Assembly: GCA_036873755.1 (NCBI GenBank)
Contig: JAVTVY010047828.1
Coordinates: 1-64,000, forward strand
DNA: 64,000 bases
Direction: 5' to 3'
From: Hanleya hanleyi
Taxonomy: Eukaryota; Mollusca; Polyplacophora; Lepidopleurida; Hanleyidae
A model generated the notes under the pieces. The model was not told the DNA's origin. It did not search any database and worked only from the letters and a program-made list of their open reading frames with translations. A program made the translations under genes and the position numbers. This document shows, one piece after another, positions 1 to 10,580 of the stretch. How positions within the stretch are numbered: position 1 is the stretch's first letter; each line of letters starts with the position of its first letter.

Positions 1-128
1 CACATATCACGAATCGTTAGATTCTTGGTATGTGCTTTAGAATAGGTTAACCAGAAGATTATACTGTGAAGCCATGTGACTGTCAGTATGTCGGCACCTC
101 TTCCCACTTCCCTTATATGTGTTGTAAT
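1..128 (+). mobile_element. PLE-B 3' tail, copy 1
   Basis: This stretch matches 6963-7092 and about 48405-48537 almost base for base, from CACATATCACGAATCG to a shared end TTGTAAT. In the other two copies it directly follows the PLE structured-RNA segment, so this is the distal 3' tail of that family, cut by the window start. It has no coding content. Homology stops at the same TTGTAAT in all three copies. Confidence 0.75.
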
Positions 129-1198
129 CTCCCTCGGTTTGAAAGACGTAACAAGCCCATAACATCATACAACACGTAGAAAAGTTCATACAGTGTTTTC
201 TCTCTCTTTGCCCACTTACCCAAATACAATATATGGTATATACATACATGTATTATCCAATCCGTAGAAATTTTATATAAATGTCGGGTAATTCGCGCAC
301 TAGTTTGACCATATTCACCCAGTATGGTATTATGCAATCTGTATCTGCCATATGTACATGATTAATTTCACCCAGTATTTCCTCAACCAAATTGCACCGT
401 CTTTCCCTTCGTTGTGCCTATTCGGCCAATGTCATGCAATTCAATGCTGTATACATGTAGTCACCAGTATATTCGCGCACTTTTCCCACACATTTTCCTC
501 CATCACATATCGCAGTATCCCCCTCGTCATGCCTGTTCACCCTTCATCATATAATCCTATCATAGACAGTAATTTCACACCGCATTTCCCCTTATTATCC
601 TCGATCAACTATCCCAGTATTTTCCGTGTTATGCCTATTCACCCAAGATAATATAATCCTATGCCATGTACATGTGTCCCAATTATGCGCTTTCCAGCAC
701 ATTGCATTCCCGGATTCTTCCCTATGCTTCCTTGTGCCAGTGGTAAATAATTCCTGATGATTAATTCTCTCCATTTGTTCCCATACACCTGAAGTGATGT
801 TTTACTGTTCATAAGTTGTTCACCCACCCATCCTGAACTTCCAATGACACTTCTTTCCTCTAAGGTTTGCCCACAATTTTGATCCATAGATGGATTGATG
901 TCATACTGTCCGCTACTTATTTCCAGTTTCTCGCACCATCCTGGCTTCATCCAAGGAACTAAACCGTCCATAGTAGTGTAGCTTCAACCTGCTCACTTTT
1001 CCCCCATTTTAGTCCATCCGAGCGCCCCATAAATAGCTTCCGTTCAACGATTGTCAGCATGTTTACCCCAAGCCGGAGGATCCATCTGCCTGCCTGGAGT
1101 TGTACTAAATCGAGCCACCTTTGCCCATCAAGGTTCACAGTTTCCACTTTATATAAAATCCCGGGGATAGATACTTTCTCCCAAAGTATCCTAGGGAG
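129..1198. other. Unassigned intergenic DNA
   Basis: AT-rich sequence downstream of netrin. Short open frames occur on both strands, but none resembles a known protein and none has a convincing splice context. I see no repeat shared with the rest of the window. Confidence 0.5.
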
Positions 1199-1420
1199 AT
1201 TGAGTGAGTAGGATTCAACGTCGTTTTCAACATTTTTTCAGTCATATCACGACGGTGCCTACATGTGCCAGAACTCGAGAGTGTCCACAGTTCCTATTAT
1301 CCTAGACACGGATCAGCCCAGCCAGTACAGCACCCGGCCACTCATCCAAGTATTGACCGAGCTCAACGTTGCTTAACTTCGGTGATCTGATGAGAACCGG
1401 TGGGCCCAACGTGATACGCC
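1199..1420 (-). mobile_element. 5S rRNA-derived SINE (SINE3-like)
   Basis: Read on the minus strand, the head (1420 down to about 1325) follows animal 5S rRNA: CACCGGTTCTCATCAGATC, then CGAAGTTAAGCAACG (the internal promoter A-box region), ATACTTGGATGAGTG, and CCGGGTGCTGTA. About 11 bases are missing between the GTGACC-like and CCGGGTG motifs, so it is not a functional 5S gene. The body ends in CGTCGTGATATGACTGAAAA, then AACGACGTTGAA and a CACTCA-type tail. Head plus tail is the layout of a polymerase III-driven SINE. The tail recurs at 53385-53465 and 63693-63748. Confidence 0.75.
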
Positions 1421-1614
1421 TTACTCCCCAAAGTAGCACACATAGTACGATAGAAAAGTGGTTTCACATTTCTGTTCTAGGGACACCAGGACATTAAACC
1501 TGGGTGTACCGTATTTTAAAAAGGCGTATATTTTGAATCCCGTGGAATCTTCTTATAGAAGTCTGAATATTGTTGGGTTTAAAAGAAAAAAGTCTGCGAT
1601 TAATACAATTTGGA

Positions 1615-1683
1615 AACTGGTATCACTCATTCGATCACTCAATCTCTTACATCCAGCGCTCTTCCGATTGAGCTACATGCTTC
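1615..1683 (-). repeat. tRNA-like sequence, unit 2 of a tandem pair
   Basis: The minus strand reads GTAGCTCAATCGGAAGAGC, a standard tRNA D-arm/A-box, followed by GCTGGATGTAAGAG and GTGATCGAATGAG, which resembles a B-box. The arms do not close into a full cloverleaf, so it is tRNA-derived rather than a tRNA gene. It lies directly 3' of a similar unit (1717-1797) in the same orientation. Confidence 0.6.
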
Positions 1684-1716
1684 TTTGAACAAGTGGTCAC
1701 GCCATCAATTTAAAGG

Positions 1717-1797
1717 ACGAGGAGAAGACCGATCGGGATTCGATCCCTCAACCTCTTGCGTACAAATCCAGCTCTCTACTGACTGAGCTAAAGGGAA
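1717..1797 (-). repeat. tRNA-like sequence, unit 1 of a tandem pair
   Basis: The minus strand carries TAGCTCAGTCAGTAGAGAGC (D-arm/A-box), then GCTGGATTTGTACGC over the anticodon region, and GGGATCGAATCCC (B-box/T-arm). The acceptor ends do not pair and the anticodon loop is irregular. It reads as a SINE head or pseudo-tRNA, possibly from a tRNA-Thr-like ancestor. The 5S-derived SINE lies about 200 bp further along the same strand. Confidence 0.65.
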
Positions 1798-3084
1798 ATT
1801 CCCGCTATCTAGAACATGTACAAGCGCTGGATGAGTGTCTGTATATACCATATACAGTTCTTGCCAATTGTTATTTGTATACGTAGTTGCCTTTTCTTCT
1901 AAAATATTGTTTGTAAAAGAACGAACATAGCCAGATATTATTTTATGAATTAACTTGGCTCATACAGAGCACACAAGGCACTTCCCTTCATATAGTTTAA
2001 TCGTCATGTAGTCCGTCGGTGGATATTTCTAGTGGCACAGCACTTTGTGGGAGTATTATTTAGTGTGCTGTAGTTTATAGACGTTGACAGAGTTAGCCGA
2101 GTTCAAAGGGGGGCCATGTGAACTAAAGAGCTTCCTGATTACTTGTGATGTTTTAAACAAATTTAAAAAAAGAGAGACAAATTTAGGGTATCGCCGAATC
2201 TCGCAATGTTTTGGCGAAACTATGCAACACCCTTGGAGCATGACACCTTGCTTGTCATGCGATATTAACGGCTAGATTTACTACTGTCGACCATAATTCC
2301 TTTCGCCGTCTGTTGGAGTGATTCTGACATCTTGATAAATTCATACATTACACACCATGAAGGCGTGAAGTGCAGTTGTGTTGTAACCCTCGGTTAAGTC
2401 GACTATATTATTTCAGTCCGACACCTAGAGATTACAGAAAGCATATTTGTCTGCCTGCTGACTGCCAAGTGTGAAATTTGAACAACTCACCTACCGCGTT
2501 TATCCATGAAGAAGTGGGTATGAATGAGGAGTGTAAGTTGCTGAATGTTGGCATCCATGGCCTCGAGCTCGCGCTCTCTCTCTCTTTCTGAGAAAGCGGG
2601 AAACGTTCTACGCATTGTTCAGTGGAATGAAATTTCACACTGCTTCGAATGTGGTATGAGTCTTAAGTCTTTGAATATTGGAATTTTCACGGTTTAGTTG
2701 TGTGTTTCCACACGCGTTTCTTACATCGTTACAAGCTCCCCGCCATGTCTACTTTCTCAGTTTCTACAAATACTACATGTTGGTGGAGAGAGGGGCATAC
2801 CCCATATGTAGGTGTGGCTGTCTGGCAGGTGATGGGCTGACAGGCACAGGACATGGCTTTTCGAATATATGTCTTCATCGGTAAGATGTACAAACGTCTC
2901 TCTGCCAGATATACGTTCTTGGAGAACGTGAGGTGTTCTCGTGATGATGAAGACATGTGTGTTTAAATGAACGTAGCAAATTATGAAGTGAAAAACATGC
3001 CTTCGAGTTATATTGTCGTCTGATGTTCAGTGACCCCCTCCCACTCAGACACTTTGAAAACCTCACCATGGAACCGTTAGTATT
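1798..3084. other. Unassigned intergenic DNA
   Basis: No gene or shared repeat recognised. A short CT-rich run lies at about 2572-2587. Overlapping open frames on both strands look like chance. Confidence 0.45.
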
Positions 3085-3215
3085 GCTTATCGCTCATGAT
3101 TTGCCATTAGGAATGTTATCTGACAATCGATAAGCAACCATACTTAACTGATTGGCCGATATTGTGTTGTCTGATAATGGATGAGCATCATGGATGTCTG
3201 ATGGAGTAAACGCCT
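3085..3215 (+). repeat. Degenerate ~60-bp minisatellite units, left block
   Basis: Two to three decayed units share GTTNTCTGANAATCGAT then AGCANCCAT and GATTGGCC with the block at 4875-5110, in the same orientation. The two blocks flank the long-TIR element at 3460-4865. Confidence 0.45.
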
Positions 3216-3427
3216 CAACATGGGGTGAACCTGGTAAATGCAAGTATACCCAGAAAAACTAACCTGTAATGCCCGACATCGAACGGCTTGAATTTCTCAC
3301 CAAAACAATAAACCTACATATATTTGTTGAGAGACATGTATAGAGGGCGGGCCTCGGGGATTAACAGTCCAAAATTTATCCTGCCATATACAAATCATAT
3401 GGTTGCTTTTTAATGGCCAGACATCAG

Positions 3428-3442
3428 CCCCCCCCCCCCCCC
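3428..3442. repeat. Poly(C) run, 15 bases
   Basis: An uninterrupted C homopolymer just before the left edge of the element at 3460. It is prone to length error. Confidence 0.9.
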
Positions 3443-3459
3443 ACCTCTTACCAAAAAAA

Positions 3460-4865
3460 AATGAAAAGATAACTTTGACAGAAAAGTGTACTTCCCTGAG
3501 AAAGTAACACAGGTAACCATTTGAAATTTAGAACTGTTTGCGACCACATCGCTAGACTTGGTATGACTAGCTTTCTGCCTTGGGCATCACCTGTTGGGGT
3601 AAAACGACACGGTATGCTTGTCTCAAGGTTCTGTAACCCATAAATTAATAAATTGTCCCATTATATCACAAAAGCAGTTTCAGATTACTTTAAGGGAATA
3701 GTGTGAAACCCCCTGGACATAGATATACGGTCAGGCTGCTCGGATATGTGTTCTCTGGTGTTTGAATCAGGCGACATGGGAGGCTGGTGTCAGACTAAAA
3801 AACTTGAGTTTTCACCAAAATGTCTCCCGGACAACGTAACAACGCCACGCATCCCGATGAAAAGTGGACGCGAGCACAGGCGACTTGTACCCAAGTCCAA
3901 TTCAACGCAACATCGTGGCCGTCGACGTCTCGTGTCAGCCCCGTATTGACATTGTCTGGCAGCTGGGCGGTGGTTTCAGCATGTTGATGTTGTCGAGCTC
4001 CGGGTTTCTTCTCCAAAGTGAGGTATGGCGGTTTTAGCTCGATGTATTGTACCATGAAGATGTCCATCGTAGATACGAAAAGACAGTTGCCTTGAGAGTT
4101 GGCTGATTCAAGGTGCTGACCGCAATACAGATCTTCTGATAATCTAATCATATCTCTCAACAAAATACCACTAGGTCGCGTTTCAGGAATGCATACGGGA
4201 GGAACATGAGTTAGGCCAGCGTTTGTGGACTAGTATGCAAGATAGAAAATTAATGCATCTATTCGCCAGAGTAGCATGTTGGGGAATTTCCTTTAATCCA
4301 TTATGTAAAAACCATAGCCCATCATCCTAGCGCCTTAGATTTCAGGTTCATGGAACACCTATTAGAGACGATGGATCGTGTATCTGCAGCAAGGAGTGTT
4401 CACGCGATACATTTGAAGCGATTGGAAGCTGGAACAAATTGACAATAGCCCGGTTTATTGCAAGAAAAACTTGTGAGTAGCATACCTTGGCTTTTTATAC
4501 CAATATAGGTGACGCTCGGCGTGAAAAAGCAACACGTCAAAGAATATCGATTGATAACAATGTGATAACAAAATTTCCATCGATGGTTTATTTGGGAAAT
4601 GAATCGCTTTTCATTCGCACTGACGTTCCCAGGAATTTGCATGGATTAATGATAGTTCCTCTGACATGGTCCACTATTCCAATTCCAATACAGGTAGATT
4701 GTCGACCAAAGCTCAAGAAAACCGGTAATGCTTCGGAGATTCACGAACTATCAGAAGAAATACACAAGTATCAAACTGATTCGACAGAACTACGCTGATC
4801 TCTCAAAGTTTCGAATGGTTTACCAATGCACCAAATATTGTGGCCGAGACTCACCAATATAGGAA
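3460..4865 (+). mobile_element. Long-TIR DNA element, copy A
   Basis: Collinear with 14096-15010: shared blocks include GAACTGTTTGCGACCACATC, CAGGCGACTTGTACC and GTCGACGTCTCGTGTC, in the same order. The last 300 bp or so (4570-4860) is the inverted complement of the left arm of copy B (13738-14110), showing the family has long terminal inverted repeats. The left arm of copy A is mostly missing. There is no transposase-like protein; the 103-residue frame at 4487-4798 lies in the TIR and is read in a different arrangement in copy B. Confidence 0.55.
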
Positions 4866-4874
4866 GAATCTAGG

Positions 4875-5110
4875 GAGTCTGAGAAGCGATATGCAGCATT
4901 GTACATGATTTACCCAAAGGCGTGTTGTCTGAGAAGCGGCGAGCAGCCATCGTTCTAATGATTGACCATATTAGAGAAGAGTTGTCTGAGAATCGATAGC
5001 AGCCATCTTTCATGATTGGCCATAGTTGTCTAAGAATCGGCATGCAGACATCGTTAATGATTGGCCCTAAAAGGTGTTGCTTGAGAATTAGTTTACAGAC
5101 ATCCTTCATA
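4875..5110 (+). repeat. Degenerate ~60-bp minisatellite, right block
   Basis: About four diverged units on the pattern GTTGTCTGAGAATCGAT, GCAGCCATC, TTNATGATTGGCC. The same pattern occurs at 3085-3215. Confidence 0.6.
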
Positions 5111-5692
5111 CGAACCACATTCTCCACCCCGACTTGATTCATATCTGCTATCAAATATGCTAATCAATACAGGCTGGTCTATTGAAAGAAGTGACAATGC
5201 TGACCAAAAAACGTTGGGGTCCATTGGTTATTTTGACATAATACAGGAGGGTGACTCTGAAAATATTAGATAGAAGCATTTTGTAGATCAATAGTTCGAC
5301 ATATATTTATTCATCTCATCGTCATCATAATGTAAACCACAATTCCTGAAGATGACACATGCATATCTCTAATATTTTCGGGGTGATAATGACAAAGTGA
5401 AATCTTGAATTTACTTGTATATCCCAAGTAAGAGCTGGTACTTGATCAAAACATAATTTCTGTGTTCAGTTGAACACCTTGGCGACCTAAATGCTGAAGA
5501 CTGACCGATGTCTGGCCACGTGCGGCAACAGATATTGGATGCAACGGTGATGTTTTCACCTCCAGTTTAAACGCCAGATTTAAAACCCAATTTGGGAAGA
5601 CATGGCATGAAAATGACACAGCTTTGACTATGATCTTTGATCTACCCCTCTGACCCACACTGGCCAAATGTCTACGAGAGATGTATCAAATA
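5111..5692. other. Unassigned intergenic DNA
   Basis: No gene or shared repeat recognised. Confidence 0.45.
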
Positions 5693-5903
5693 GATGATCC
5701 TGTGATCCCGAAGATGATCCTGTGATCCCGAAGATGATCCTGTGATCCCGAAGTGCCGTGAAAAGGGATAAGGTACCGGGTAACGTCACGATGATCCTGT
5801 GATCCCGAAGTGCCGTGAAAAGGGATAAGGTACCGGGTAACGTCACGATGATCCTGTGATCCCGAAGTGCCGTGAAAAGGGATAAGGTACCGGGTAACGT
5901 CAC
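5693..5903 (+). repeat. Compound tandem repeat, 20-bp and 57-bp units
   Basis: The 20-bp unit GATGATCCTGTGATCCCGAA repeats perfectly at 5693, 5713 and 5733. From 5733 the period becomes 57 bp (5733-5789, 5790-5846, 5847-5903): the 20-mer plus a 37-bp extension beginning GTGCCGTGAAAAGGGATAAG. The units are essentially identical, so the array is young. It is open on the minus strand, but the peptide is simply the repeat. Confidence 0.95.
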
Positions 5904-6069
5904 GGCTGCTATTAACAGTTGGTGTATTTAAGATCTCCTGTTCGTATGATTCGTCACAATCGGATCTATACCGACATATAACTTGACGTGAATTTTGCTC
6001 CACAGAATGACCAACATTCGACAGATACAATCAGCAGGTTTTCTCAGCAATATCACTGAATACATTCGG

Positions 6070-6398
6070 TCACGTCTGTCGCTCACATAGTTCATCATTT
6101 TCCAACAGATGACTCGATATGGTTATTACAACATCCCTCTGAAATATTTGTATCTAATCCCGCTGAGCCGGGGCTAGGGTCGTGTGGTCATGTCATTGAA
6201 TATGTCCGCATGAACAGCTACAATAAAAGCGTGGCTGCGATACAAATCGTCACAGGGGTCACTTTTGGTTCTTTTGATTTTAATGTATATGCAGTCAGTA
6301 TATTTGCCTGTGGGGTCATAGGACTTCTTGTCAATACGCCGGCATCGTTTTCCACCGCCCTTTTAATGTTGCATTTAAGTGATGCATGTATATTGTGA
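6070..6398 (+). mobile_element. PLE-C 3' fragment, copy 1
   Basis: Holds a piece of the RT C-terminal coding region, the structured-RNA segment at 6159-6237, and a 3' tail (GTATATGCAGTCAGTATATTT onward) shared with 53465-53850 and 7093-7230. It is the first of a head-to-tail run of partial copies. The 62-residue frame at 6210-6398 starts inside the RNA segment and is probably fortuitous. Confidence 0.65.
6159..6237 (+). ncRNA. PLE structured-RNA segment (family C)
   Basis: Three possible helices in series: H0 CCCG/CGGG (6159-6162 with 6169-6172); a GCTAGGG linker; H1 CGTGTGG/CCGCATG (6181-6187 with 6206-6212); two A bases; H2 CAGCTAC/GTGGCTG (6215-6221 with 6231-6237) around loop AATAAAAGC. 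Pairing includes G-T wobbles. The same layout with other pairs occurs at 6875-6954 and 11814-11905. Confidence 0.6.
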
Positions 6399-6539
6399 GA
6401 TTCTGCTGGTGGACGTTTCGTCCCCGAGGCTTGCCCTCTGTGCAAATCATTGTGATTGTAGTTTTGTGACTTGTAAACATGGTGGAAAATGAAGCGCTTG
6501 ATCGGCGTCGGGCCTCACGGGTATTTGTTCTGAATACGA

Positions 6540-6750
6540 ACTTGCATTCAATAAATATTCTCTCGTTTGGGCCGTTTTTTCTATCAGGCAATCACATAGT
6601 TCATCATTTTCCAACAGATTACTTGATAGGGCTATTACATCATCGCTCTGAAATATTTGTACCTAATATCGCTCAAACCGGTGCTAGGCGCCGTGTAGTC
6701 ATGTCATTGTCCACATGAACAGCTACAATACAAGTGTGGCTGTCATTTAC
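6540..6750 (+). mobile_element. PLE-C 3' fragment, copy 2
   Basis: Shares CATTCAATAAATAYTC and CTATTACATCAT with 53465-53600, then the RNA segment at 6668-6742: H0 ATCG/CGGT, a weakened H1 with one mismatch, and H2 CAGCTAC/GTGGCTG. Its distal tail is missing. Confidence 0.6.
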
Positions 6751-6784
6751 ATCTGACGACGATACAGCTCACCAATCTCCAATG

Positions 6785-7092
6785 TACGAGTTGTCACAGC
6801 GAAACAGCTCACCAATTACCAGTATACGAGTTGTCAGAGCATTTCCATCATAGCTCTCTAGAAATGTATCTAATACCGCTTATGCCGGTGCTAGGGACCG
6901 TGTGGTCATATCATCCAAGTTGCCACATGAACAGGTACAATAAAAGCGTACCTGAGATACAACACATATCACGAATCGTTAGATTCTTGGTATGTGCTTT
7001 ATAATAGGTTAACCAGAAGACTATTCTGTGAAGTCATGTGACGCAGTCAGTATGTCGGCACCTCTTCCCACTTCCCTTATATGTGTTGTAAT
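6785..7092 (+). mobile_element. PLE-B 3' fragment, copy 2
   Basis: The RNA segment (6875-6954) is followed directly by the PLE-B tail (6963-7092) ending TTGTAAT, the same tail as at 1-128. This copy links the tail to the structured segment and so defines family B. Confidence 0.7.
6875..6954 (+). ncRNA. PLE structured-RNA segment (family B)
   Basis: H0 ACCG/CGGT (6875-6878 with 6886-6889); linker GCTAGGGAC; H1 CGTGTGG/CCACATG (6899-6905 with 6923-6929); AA; H2 CAGGTAC/GTACCTG (6932-6938 with 6948-6954), loop AATAAAAGC. H2 is a perfect 7-bp stem whose middle pairs differ from families A and C while still pairing. Confidence 0.65.
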
Positions 7093-7230
7093 AAATCATT
7101 ATATGGATCACTTTTGGTTATTGCGATGTTTTGTAGAAATATGCATTCAGTATATTTGTCTGTGGGGTCATACGACTTCTTTTCAGTACGCCGGCATCGT
7201 TTTTCACTTAATTGCAGCTCACTCACCTTT
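7093..7230 (+). mobile_element. PLE-C tail fragment
   Basis: Distal tail only: CACTTTTGGTT, then ATTCAGTATATTTGTCTGTG and CGCCGGCATCGTTTT, matching 6250-6350 and 53690-53815. It begins directly after the PLE-B end, closing the 6070-7230 run. Confidence 0.6.
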
Positions 7231-7637
7231 CAACGAATTATCCTTTATGTTTTTATGCTATTATATATATATTGATTTAGATGCCGATTGATGCAAAGAT
7301 AACGTGTGGATTGACGTAAGTCAATGTTAACAGCTCTGCTGTAATATCTTTTTGATTCCACAATCTGTGTTTGTTTGACTGTAAACGTTTATATAAATAT
7401 AGTGTTAACGGTATTGCCACCTTCCGGTTTCACCACAACTTGGCGAACTGGCCATGCCATCTGAGATTATCAAACTATACCGGGTGACATGGTGTCAGCG
7501 ATGGACACGGTAAATGAAGCATCGAGTAATTAATCATTGTACTAAGCATTAATTATTTAACAGTTTAATGTGTTCAACAGACACAATCATAGCTTGGCAG
7601 CTAGGAAACTTTCTCTGGTGAAGTATATATTCCTACG
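7231..7637. other. Unassigned intergenic DNA
   Basis: No gene or shared repeat recognised. Confidence 0.4.
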
Positions 7638-9385
7638 AAGTAGGCTACAGATCGCAAATTGTCCGGTAATGAGTGAGTCAGTCAGGCAGTCAGTCAGTCC
7701 ATCCGAGTCCTTTCGTCGGCAAAATAAGGAGAACCATTGACATTAGAACCATTTGATTTATAATTATTTTGTTCATTATTTATTGATAGCTCAGCGAGTG
7801 CACTGTCATGCCCATTGGGAACCCTTGGCTGTATGTTTCACTGTATATATAACACAGTACAAAACGTGATGGGATAATGAAATAGGAAATGCTAATTTTC
7901 CATCATTTGTTAGTGCGTTTATCTACACTGCTATTACCAACTTGCCATTCTTAATACACACAATTCAGTATATTGTTATAGATATATGTAAACTGTGGCC
8001 TTTAACGTGTATCCTATTTCACATCCAAACATTTCATCACAGATCAGGCTTCAAATTTAGGTCAAATTGCCACTGATGGTGAAATATCCTACATCAACCA
8101 ATAAGTCAGCCTGGTGCAATAACCCAGCAGAACAAAGAAAGATCTGGTATCATCCTTCAGATTAGCCTGTGAGCAACAATGATAAAAGTTTACTGAGGGT
8201 GAAAACAAAGCCATCCTGCAAGCCACCCAAGGAATTTATCAGCTTGTGTTGGGACATTTTGTTGGTATCATGTAAGTTGTTTAGTAGTTTACTCATTCAA
8301 ATATTTTCTGTTATTCAACAGACAAATTTCTTTACTGGTTTTAATTGTTTAAGTTTTACTGGGTTTCAACTGCTACAGATAGTAACATAGTACTGATACT
8401 GTAGAAATGGGTAGTGTGAATTTAATTATTCCATGTTTAGTACAATTTGTTCACATGAATGGTGGAATGTCTGGACTCTCAAATGAAAGTGTGTTATACA
8501 TGTACATACCTCAAGCATGAGGAACAAACATGGTTGCAATTAAGATATAACCAAAGAAATTTCGTGACAATTATTGAATCTAAGTAGGCCCCAACCTAAC
8601 AAAATTAGCTTAATAAAAAAGGCCTTCCTGGCGTAAATTGTTTTCTTTTGAGAGAGAATGGTATTTTCTGAGTTAAGAATTTTCTGTATAAAGATAGGTT
8701 GTTCAAGGAGGATTTGTTTTTGCCGCTGTTGTGTGCATCAAGTGTATGGAAACATGATATATGCACCAGAGCCCTGATCTACAGCTGTATAAAACTCAAC
8801 ATCTGGCATTGACGGCATGTTTAAAGGGTCTGAATTTATTTTCTTTGGGTAGAATTTAACTAGATAAAGTAACTTTGATCATGATGTGAAAATTTGAGCA
8901 CGTACTTCTCGTTTTTTTTGTACTTCTTGAATATTGACTATATATCACACTGGGATATAATTTAAACAAAAACATTACATGTGTAATTATGTCTAAATTT
9001 TTCTTGTCATTTCAAATCTTGATCCATTTTGATTCCTTGATTAAGGGATACAGAATCACTGCCACAGAGTTTTATTATTCAATCTGTTTCCTTTAGTTAA
9101 AAAATTGTAAAATTAAATCGGCGATCGTTATTTATTTTTGGAATGAAGGCGCATTAGGAGACTGTTACCAACAAGTTCTGAGCTGACCTACTTTTGATGA
9201 AAATTTCTGGTGATTTTTGATGAAAATCACTGGCGATTCTGACTTGGGCGGTGCCCATCTTAATATAGGCAGGATTTCAACTGGGGGTGGGGATTTCCAA
9301 GAGTTCAGTTCGCGTTCGAGTCCTAATGCCTACTCTACTTCGTAGGTCCTGTGACGTTAGTCACACTGCTCATGTAGAAATAATT
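7638..9385 (+). mobile_element. MITE-like DNA element, long copy
   Basis: The left end has CCTACGAAGTAGG and an AGTC-rich run (7664-7700). The right end (9150-9385) finishes CTACTTCGTAGGTCC and ACGTTAGTCA. Both ends match the short element at 41687-42075 in reverse orientation, so together they define one non-autonomous family. The interior is AT-rich with no transposase-like frame; the longest frame (8169-8390) is unrecognised. CCTACGAAGTAGG and its complement sit near both ends as a short inverted repeat. Confidence 0.6.
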
Positions 9386-10580
9386 GTGTTTAATATATGT
9401 ATATTTGGATATGAAAACGCAGAAGTTTGTCTAAATTTTCAAATGTTTAAATATTTGCAAGGTGGATCACTGAGCTCTCAAAAAAAAATGATCTACACAC
9501 TAACAGCTGTGTGAAAAAAAAAGAAGTATACGTGATAGAATTGAGTACCAGCGAAACTTTGATACGATCTTGAGAAAGCCACCACATCGACCCCACCGTG
9601 GCCTTTCGCCAGCTTATCTACTTCATTGCCCGGACAATATTGGCGAGAAGCGTGCCTTATCTGCCACACTTTGTCTGGGAACACCGCCTACCTACCGAGT
9701 AGATCAAGATTGAGGTAAGTATACTACCTACACGACTCGCTGGTGAGGATTCATAAGTCAAATCTTCACCAATATTTGTCCTTAATTTGTATCAAATATG
9801 TTACAGAATTCCTGACATGACTGAGCGCCATAGAAACCTGTCGAGTCGTTCCGTAAGCAAAGTTTGCACTCTACAGAAGGAGTGTAATCCATGTAGCCGC
9901 ACGTGGACCAGACATGACAACATAGAAGATTCTGGTTCATATTTGATCATTGCAGACCGCTAACCGTGTTTGTCAGTCACTGGATGGCCAGGGTTTTTGC
10001 ATATAAAGAATGCGTTAAAAATCATAGGAATATATCATCTGAGTTTCAACTCTGCCCATATAATTCGTTAGGAGAAGCAAATGGCTGTAAAAATGTAATG
10101 TAACAAAGCCATTAACAGCAATTATTAAAACTTCACCAAAACACCAATGATATGTCTATATTTAATGTTGATGAATTCTTGAAAAAAACAACAACATTGA
10201 AATGTGTTATTTTTTTAGACTTGAATGCCCATCAGTCACCAAGGGACATCATCATTATTATGGATAATCATTGTGATTGATTGGTGATCCTGAAATTTAA
10301 ACTGGGTCTAGGAATGTATGTTCATTTAAACTTCATTAAATTTCATTAAAAAATCAACTAACTTCCTGTTCCAAACAAATGGTGTCATTTAAATTTGAAT
10401 AGTGCGTCCAATTCGTTTCACTTCATGGTCATTAATAGCCACAGTTTAAGATGAATATTTAATGACACCGTTAAACGTCAGACGTTGGACGTTTCCGACC
10501 ATTGCCATGAAAATCTCCGTATTAATTTGATAGCAGTTGATCTATCACCATTTACAATATGGTCTGTAAAAAGAATTGAA
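9386..10580. other. Unassigned intergenic DNA
   Basis: No gene recognised. The 63-residue minus frame at 9493-9684 is unlike known proteins. Confidence 0.4.

Noticed and set aside
1325..1420. Functional 5S rRNA gene
   Set aside because: A segment near the C box is missing and it continues into a SINE tail.
1458..1688. Plus-strand frame of 76 residues
   Set aside because: It overlaps the antisense of the tRNA-like unit and has no recognisable domain.
4487..4798. Plus frame of 103 residues repeated in part at 13966-14223
   Set aside because: The similarity reflects the inverted arms of the long-TIR element; the frame is not kept in the other arm, so it is not a shared protein.
5628..6030. 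Repetitive minus-strand proteins over the 57-bp array
   Set aside because: The peptide is only the tandem repeat read through; 57 is a multiple of three, which keeps frames open.
6756..6775. Hammerhead ribozyme core near the PLE RNA segment
   Set aside because: CTGACGA occurs here, but no GAAA-closing helix in the right order was found, and it is absent from the other families.
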